In this document: one piece after another, positions 60,081-64,000 of the stretch
Position numbering within the stretch: the stretch's first letter is position 1
Layout: every line of letters starts with the position of its first letter
Source: Arsukibacterium sp. MJ3
GTDB lineage: Bacteria > Pseudomonadota > Gammaproteobacteria > Enterobacterales > Alteromonadaceae
Assembly: GCF_000987765.1 (NCBI RefSeq)
Contig: NZ_LAHP01000012.1
Location: forward strand, 1 to 64,000
Direction of reading: 5' to 3'
Length of the DNA stretch: 64,000 bases
The notes under the pieces: generated by a model
Database searches by the model: none
Seen by the model: the letters and a program-made list of their open reading frames with translations, nothing else
What the model was told of the DNA's origin: nothing
Program-made: the position numbers and the translations under genes

Positions 60081-62701
60081 TGCGACAACAGGCCCGATTT
60101 ATTAACATAGGCGAGCGGACGAATGTTACCGGCTCGGCCCGGTTTAAAAAACTGATTTTAAACGGTGACTTTGAAGCGGCGCTTGATGTTGCCAGGCAGC
60201 AAGTAGAAAACGGCGCACAAATCATTGACATCAACATGGACGAGGCCATGCTCGATAGCAAAGCGGCTATGGTACGTTATTTGTCTTTATTAGCGTCGGA
60301 GCCGGATATTTCGCGGGTACCTATCATGGTCGACTCGTCGAAATGGGAGGTAATTGAAGCGGCGTTAAAGTGTATTCAAGGCAAGGCGGTGGTGAATTCT
60401 ATCTCGTTAAAAGAAGGCGAGGTGCCGTTTTTACACCAGGCGCGTTTACTGCGCCGTTATGGTGCGGCAGTAGTGGTCATGGCTTTTGATGAAAAAGGCC
60501 AGGCCGATACGAAAGCCCGCAAAGTAGCAATATGCCAGCGCGCGTATAAAATACTGACTGAGCAGATTGGTTTTCCGCCTGAAGATATTATTTTCGATCC
60601 GAATATCTTTGCCGTGGCCACCGGTATTGAAGAGCACAACAATTACGCGGTAGATTTTATTGAAGCGACCCGCGATATAAAACGGTTATGCCCGCACGCA
60701 AAAATTTCCGGTGGTGTTTCCAATGTCTCGTTCTCGTTTCGCGGCAATGACGCGGTGCGCGAAGCCATACATTCGGTATTTTTATACCATGCTATTGGCG
60801 CCGGTATGGATATGGGTATTGTGAACGCTGGCCAGTTAACGGTGTACGACGATATACCCGCGTTATTAAAAGAGCGGGTAGAAGACGTGATCTTAAACCG
60901 GCGCGACGATGCTACCGAACGTTTGCTGGAGGTTGCCGCACAGTTTAAAGGTGATGGTAGCGTAGCCGAGAAAGTTGATGATGTCTGGCGCAGCCTGCCG
61001 GTTAACAAGCGGCTGGAGCATGCCTTAGTAAAAGGCATTACTGATTTTATAGAACTGGATACTGAAGAAGCGCGCCAACAAGCCGAAAAGCCATTACATG
61101 TGATTGAAGGGCCGTTAATGGACGGCATGAATGTGGTTGGCGATTTATTTGGTGAAGGCAAAATGTTTCTGCCACAAGTGGTGAAATCGGCCAGAGTAAT
61201 GAAAAAGGCGGTTGCTTTCTTGCAACCGTTTATCGAGCTGGAAAAAGGCGGTGGTCGCGCACAGGGTAAGGTGCTACTGGCGACAGTTAAGGGGGATGTA
61301 CACGATATCGGCAAAAATATTGTCGGTGTAGTGCTGCAATGTAATAACTTTGAAGTGATCGACTTAGGCGTAATGGTGCCTTGTGCTGAATTGCTTCGGG
61401 TAGCCAAAGAGCGTGATGTTGACGTCATTGGCCTTTCTGGCCTTATTACTCCGTCGCTGGATGAAATGGTGCATGTAGCAAAAGAAATGACCCGCTTAGG
61501 CTTTACTCAGCCGTTATTAATTGGTGGCGCGACCACCTCTAAAGCACATACTGCAGTAAAAATAGAACCTAATTATGTTCATGGTGTCGTGTATGTGCCG
61601 AATGCCTCACGCAGTGTTTCTGTAGTGCAATCGTTAATTACCCCGGACAATAAAACCGAGTATTTAGCACGTATAAAAAATGAATATGTAGTCGCGCGTG
61701 AGCAGCATGCCCGTGCCAGACCCGGTGAAAAACTGCTTAGCCTGAATGAAGCAACAGCAAACAAATTTCAACTGGATTTAAGCAAAGTGGCACCGGCGCC
61801 ACAGCAGCCAGGCGTGCACCTTTGGCCTGACGTCGATTTAACGCTGTTACGCGATTATATCGACTGGACACCGTTCTTTTTAACCTGGCAGTTATCGGGT
61901 AAATATCCGGCCATTTTAAATCATGCTGAAGTGGGCATGGAAGCAAGACGGGTGTTTAAAGATGCCAATGCTATTCTCGATAGCATGATTAACGACGGCC
62001 ATGTTAAAGGTAAAGCGGTATTTGGATTATTTCCGGCCAACAGTGACGGTGAAGATATTATTGTTTATACCGATGAGACCCGCAGCACGGAAAAAGTCAG
62101 GCTTTATAATTTACGCCAGCAGTTAAAACTGCGTAATAACGCGCCCAATTGCAGTCTGGCAGATTTTATTGCTCCGGTAAGCAGTGGCATAAAAGACTAC
62201 ATTGGCGGTTTTGCGGTAAGTACAGGTTTTGGTGCTGACGAATTTGCCGCTAAATTTGCTGCAGAGCACGATGACTACAACAGCATTATGGTTAAAGCCT
62301 TAGCTGATCGTTTGGCTGAGGCGCTAGCCGAGTATTTGCACCTAAAGGTGCGGCGGGAGTACTGGGGCTATGCCAAAGACGAAATGCTTGATAATCAGCA
62401 GCTTATTCGAGAACTATACCAGGGTATTCGGCCGGCGCCGGGGTATCCTGCTTGCCCGGAACACACTGAAAAAGGCACCTTATGGCAATTGCTTGATGTG
62501 GCTGCGCAAACGGGCATCGAGCTTACCGAAAGCTATGCCATGTGGCCGGGCGCAGCGGTCAGCGGTTGGTACTTTGGCCATCCCGACAGCAAGTATTTTG
62601 CGGTAAGTAAAATAGGGGATGACCAACTAAAAGACTATGCATTAAAAAAAGGTTGGAACCAGCAACAAGCTGAAAGTTGGCTGGCTCCCAATATACGCTG
62701 A
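60080..62701 (+). CDS. metH: Methionine synthase, folate/B12/activation subunit (split MetH C-terminal part)
   Basis: 873 residues. The pterin-binding domain (about 1-270) starts [20 protein letters not shown]; the cap domain follows; the cobalamin domain has [20 protein letters not shown] with the cobalt-ligating His408; the activation domain occupies about 540-873, with [12 protein letters not shown] and [15 protein letters not shown] binding SAM. ATG 60080 shares one base with the stop of the first part, so the two are made in equal amounts. Together they supply all MetH domains. Confidence 0.93.
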   Translation: MRQQARFINIGERTNVTGSARFKKLILNGDFEAALDVARQQVENGAQIIDINMDEAMLDSKAAMVRYLSLLASEPDISRVPIMVDSSKWEVIEAALKCIQGKAVVNSISLKEGEVPFLHQARLLRRYGAAVVVMAFDEKGQADTKARKVAICQRAYKILTEQIGFPPEDIIFDPNIFAVATGIEEHNNYAVDFIEATRDIKRLCPHAKISGGVSNVSFSFRGNDAVREAIHSVFLYHAIGAGMDMGIVNAGQLTVYDDIPALLKERVEDVILNRRDDATERLLEVAAQFKGDGSVAEKVDDVWRSLPVNKRLEHALVKGITDFIELDTEEARQQAEKPLHVIEGPLMDGMNVVGDLFGEGKMFLPQVVKSARVMKKAVAFLQPFIELEKGGGRAQGKVLLATVKGDVHDIGKNIVGVVLQCNNFEVIDLGVMVPCAELLRVAKERDVDVIGLSGLITPSLDEMVHVAKEMTRLGFTQPLLIGGATTSKAHTAVKIEPNYVHGVVYVPNASRSVSVVQSLITPDNKTEYLARIKNEYVVAREQHARARPGEKLLSLNEATANKFQLDLSKVAPAPQQPGVHLWPDVDLTLLRDYIDWTPFFLTWQLSGKYPAILNHAEVGMEARRVFKDANAILDSMINDGHVKGKAVFGLFPANSDGEDIIVYTDETRSTEKVRLYNLRQQLKLRNNAPNCSLADFIAPVSSGIKDYIGGFAVSTGFGADEFAAKFAAEHDDYNSIMVKALADRLAEALAEYLHLKVRREYWGYAKDEMLDNQQLIRELYQGIRPAPGYPACPEHTEKGTLWQLLDVAAQTGIELTESYAMWPGAAVSGWYFGHPDSKYFAVSKIGDDQLKDYALKKGWNQQQAESWLAPNIR

Positions 62702-62844
62702 GTAAGCCTGCCAGACTGGCCATTAGCCAGATTTTGTTAGATGACTAACGAAGTTTGGCAACAGCTCTCTTATTTTTAGCTGTTTTGCAGTATGATAACG
62801 GCCTTTAGCCGCAGCCTTTGCTGGGGCGTCAGCGAGAGGTTAGT

Positions 62845-63591
62845 GTGGAGAAGCCGTTTCAACTGAAACTGATTATCAGACGGGTTGCGGTCAGCGCATC
62901 AATGCAATGGTTAAAAGATGCCTGGCAATTAATTAAACAAGCACCGATGGTGTTAATCCCGATGTTCTTATTGACGGTGGCTATTGCTGTGTTGCTGGCT
63001 CAACATCAACTGACCGCTATAGTGGGAGTGTTTCTAAGCCCGTTTTTCACGGCGGGGTTTTATAAAACCGTAGTGGGTGCGCAGCAGCAACAAGACATTT
63101 CGATTGACTGGTTGTTTAAACCCTTAATGGAACCAGCTTGCCGTCGAATTTTAATCATTATTGCCGCACTTAATTATTTATTGACCACGCCATTATTGAG
63201 TTTTCATCAACACCTTTACCAAACTATGAAAGACGCGTCAGCGGCCAATGTGCCATTAGACAGCACTGTGGTGTTGCAGCTGGTGCTACTGGTCGCGTTA
63301 TTTGCTTTGGTATTTATGTTGTTTGCTTATGCGGTAGCCATTGCTTATTTTTTAAAAGAGCAGCGCTTAGTCGTGATCCTGCAGTCGAGCTTTATTGCCT
63401 GCTGGCGAAATGTTGCTGCGCTACTGCTGTTTAGCTTATTGAGTTTTGCTTTGGTAGCGCTAACTATTCCCACCTTATTTATTGGCTTAATTGTAGTGTT
63501 ACCATTACTGAATATCGCCTTTTTTATGTCTTTTAATGATGTGTTTGCATTGCAGGTTAAAACCACCAATGATGGTGTGTTAGAGGTATAG
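62845..63591 (+). CDS. Inner-membrane protein of unknown function
   Basis: 248 residues from GTG 62845, chosen because GAGAGG stands five bases before it; the frame is open further upstream. There are about six hydrophobic segments (MVLIPMFLLTVAIAVLLAQH, RRILIIIAALNYLLTTPLLS, LVLLVALFALVFMLFAYAVA, LLLFSLLSFALVALTIPTLF, FIGLIVVLPLLNIAFFMSFN). It looks like the BPSS1780-type small membrane family that has no known function. One base separates it from recX. Confidence 0.7.
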   Translation: MEKPFQLKLIIRRVAVSASMQWLKDAWQLIKQAPMVLIPMFLLTVAIAVLLAQHQLTAIVGVFLSPFFTAGFYKTVVGAQQQQDISIDWLFKPLMEPACRRILIIIAALNYLLTTPLLSFHQHLYQTMKDASAANVPLDSTVVLQLVLLVALFALVFMLFAYAVAIAYFLKEQRLVVILQSSFIACWRNVAALLLFSLLSFALVALTIPTLFIGLIVVLPLLNIAFFMSFNDVFALQVKTTNDGVLEV

Positions 63592-63592
63592 C

Positions 63593-64000
63593 ATGGCGGA
63601 AATAGCTGAGCTGAAGAAAAACGCATTAAACTGGCTAAGCCGGCGCGACTACAGCGAGGCACAGCTGAGCCAGAAATTGCGTCAGAAAGGGGCATTGCCT
63701 GAGCAACTGACAGAGGTTATTGGGTGGTGCAAAGCGCAACAGTACCTCGATGAAAGCCGTTTTCTAACGATGTTAGTGCGCAACCGGGCCCGTCAAGGCT
63801 ATGGCTATAATTACTTATTGCAAGAATGCCGGGCGCAAAAAATTAGCGCCGAGCAGTTAACCCAGTGTATTAATACACTGGCAATTGATTGGTGGGCATT
63901 GGCAATGCTTGCTTATCAGAAAAAGTATGCTGACAGCCCAATATGCGATTACAAAGACAAAACAAAGCGGATGGCCTTTTTGCAGCGTCGTGGTTTTACC
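63593..64000 (+). CDS. recX: Regulatory protein RecX (3' end beyond the window)
   Basis: 136 codons before the window ends. The frame MAEIAELKKNALNWLSRRDY followed by SEAQLSQKLRQKGALPEQLT has the RecX start (A-x-x-x-L-x-R-R-[ED]-[YH]-S-x-x-[EQ]-L-x-x-K-L). ESRFLTMLVRNRARQGYGYN and the later KKYA with FLQRRGFT are also typical. RecX binds RecA filaments and limits their growth. recX usually follows recA within 200 bases; here they are 28 kb apart. The ATG lies one base after the membrane protein gene. Confidence 0.9.
   Translation, partial: MAEIAELKKNALNWLSRRDYSEAQLSQKLRQKGALPEQLTEVIGWCKAQQYLDESRFLTMLVRNRARQGYGYNYLLQECRAQKISAEQLTQCINTLAIDWWALAMLAYQKKYADSPICDYKDKTKRMAFLQRRGFT

Overview
The window looks like the chromosome of an aquatic gammaproteobacterium of the Alteromonadales, close to Rheinheimera, Alishewanella or Arsukibacterium. 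This is inferred from the classic order pyrG-eno-ftsB-ispD-ispF-truD-surE-pcm-nlpD-rpoS followed by mutS-pncC-recA, from an ovothiol cluster, and from moderate base composition. I could run no search, so the genus is a guess.

Layout. (1) 1-3.1 kb is an accessory strip. It holds a remnant of an IS91-like element (HUH transposase tail plus a tyrosine recombinase with an internal deletion), then a small integron-type cassette array with five attC-like sites and no integron integrase. The cassettes carry BrnT/BrnA, a ParE-type toxin-antitoxin pair, two unknown proteins and possibly a 20-residue membrane peptide. (2) 3.3-13 kb holds the ovothiol pair ovoB-ovoA, an ADP-ribosylglycohydrolase, an NhaC antiporter, a YihY protein, and a divergent AraC regulator/AlkB alkane hydroxylase pair. 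(3) 13.2-27.5 kb is the conserved housekeeping block from pyrG to rpoS plus an M14 metallopeptidase. nlpD seems to start at ATT. (4) 27.45-30.30 kb is a 2.4 kb island between two direct copies of the peptidase/benE junction (about 218 bp). It carries a RelB/RelE-type pair that looks like a solitary integron cassette, the C-terminal half of an ArgR, a membrane-anchored XRE gene pair, and three copies of an 83-94 bp palindrome-ended repeat. (5) 30.2-35.6 kb is benE, mutS, pncC and recA, with a LexA box before recA.

(6) 35.9-55.9 kb is the most remarkable part: an uninterrupted run of 18 same-strand genes with overlapping or nearly touching ends. It encodes a TolQ/ExbB protein, two ExbD/TolR proteins, a TonB-like protein with an AgmX/PglI-type C-terminus, three TPR proteins and two small outer-membrane beta-barrels. 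It also encodes a TlpA thioredoxin, a Cys-tailed DUF4266-like lipoprotein, a DUF3570-like barrel, three exported proteins with five CxxCH heme sites in total, and a Tat-exported DUF1501-like protein. The core matches in kind the proton-driven Agl-Glt envelope machine of Myxococcus, here combined with exported heme and LamG proteins. Its function is unknown to me. An ApbE flavin transferase lies just downstream on the other strand.

(7) 56-64 kb holds a solute-binding protein, ApbE, metA, a methionine synthase split into two genes, a membrane protein and the start of recX. recX normally follows recA directly, so the block from 35.6 to 63.6 kb separates them.
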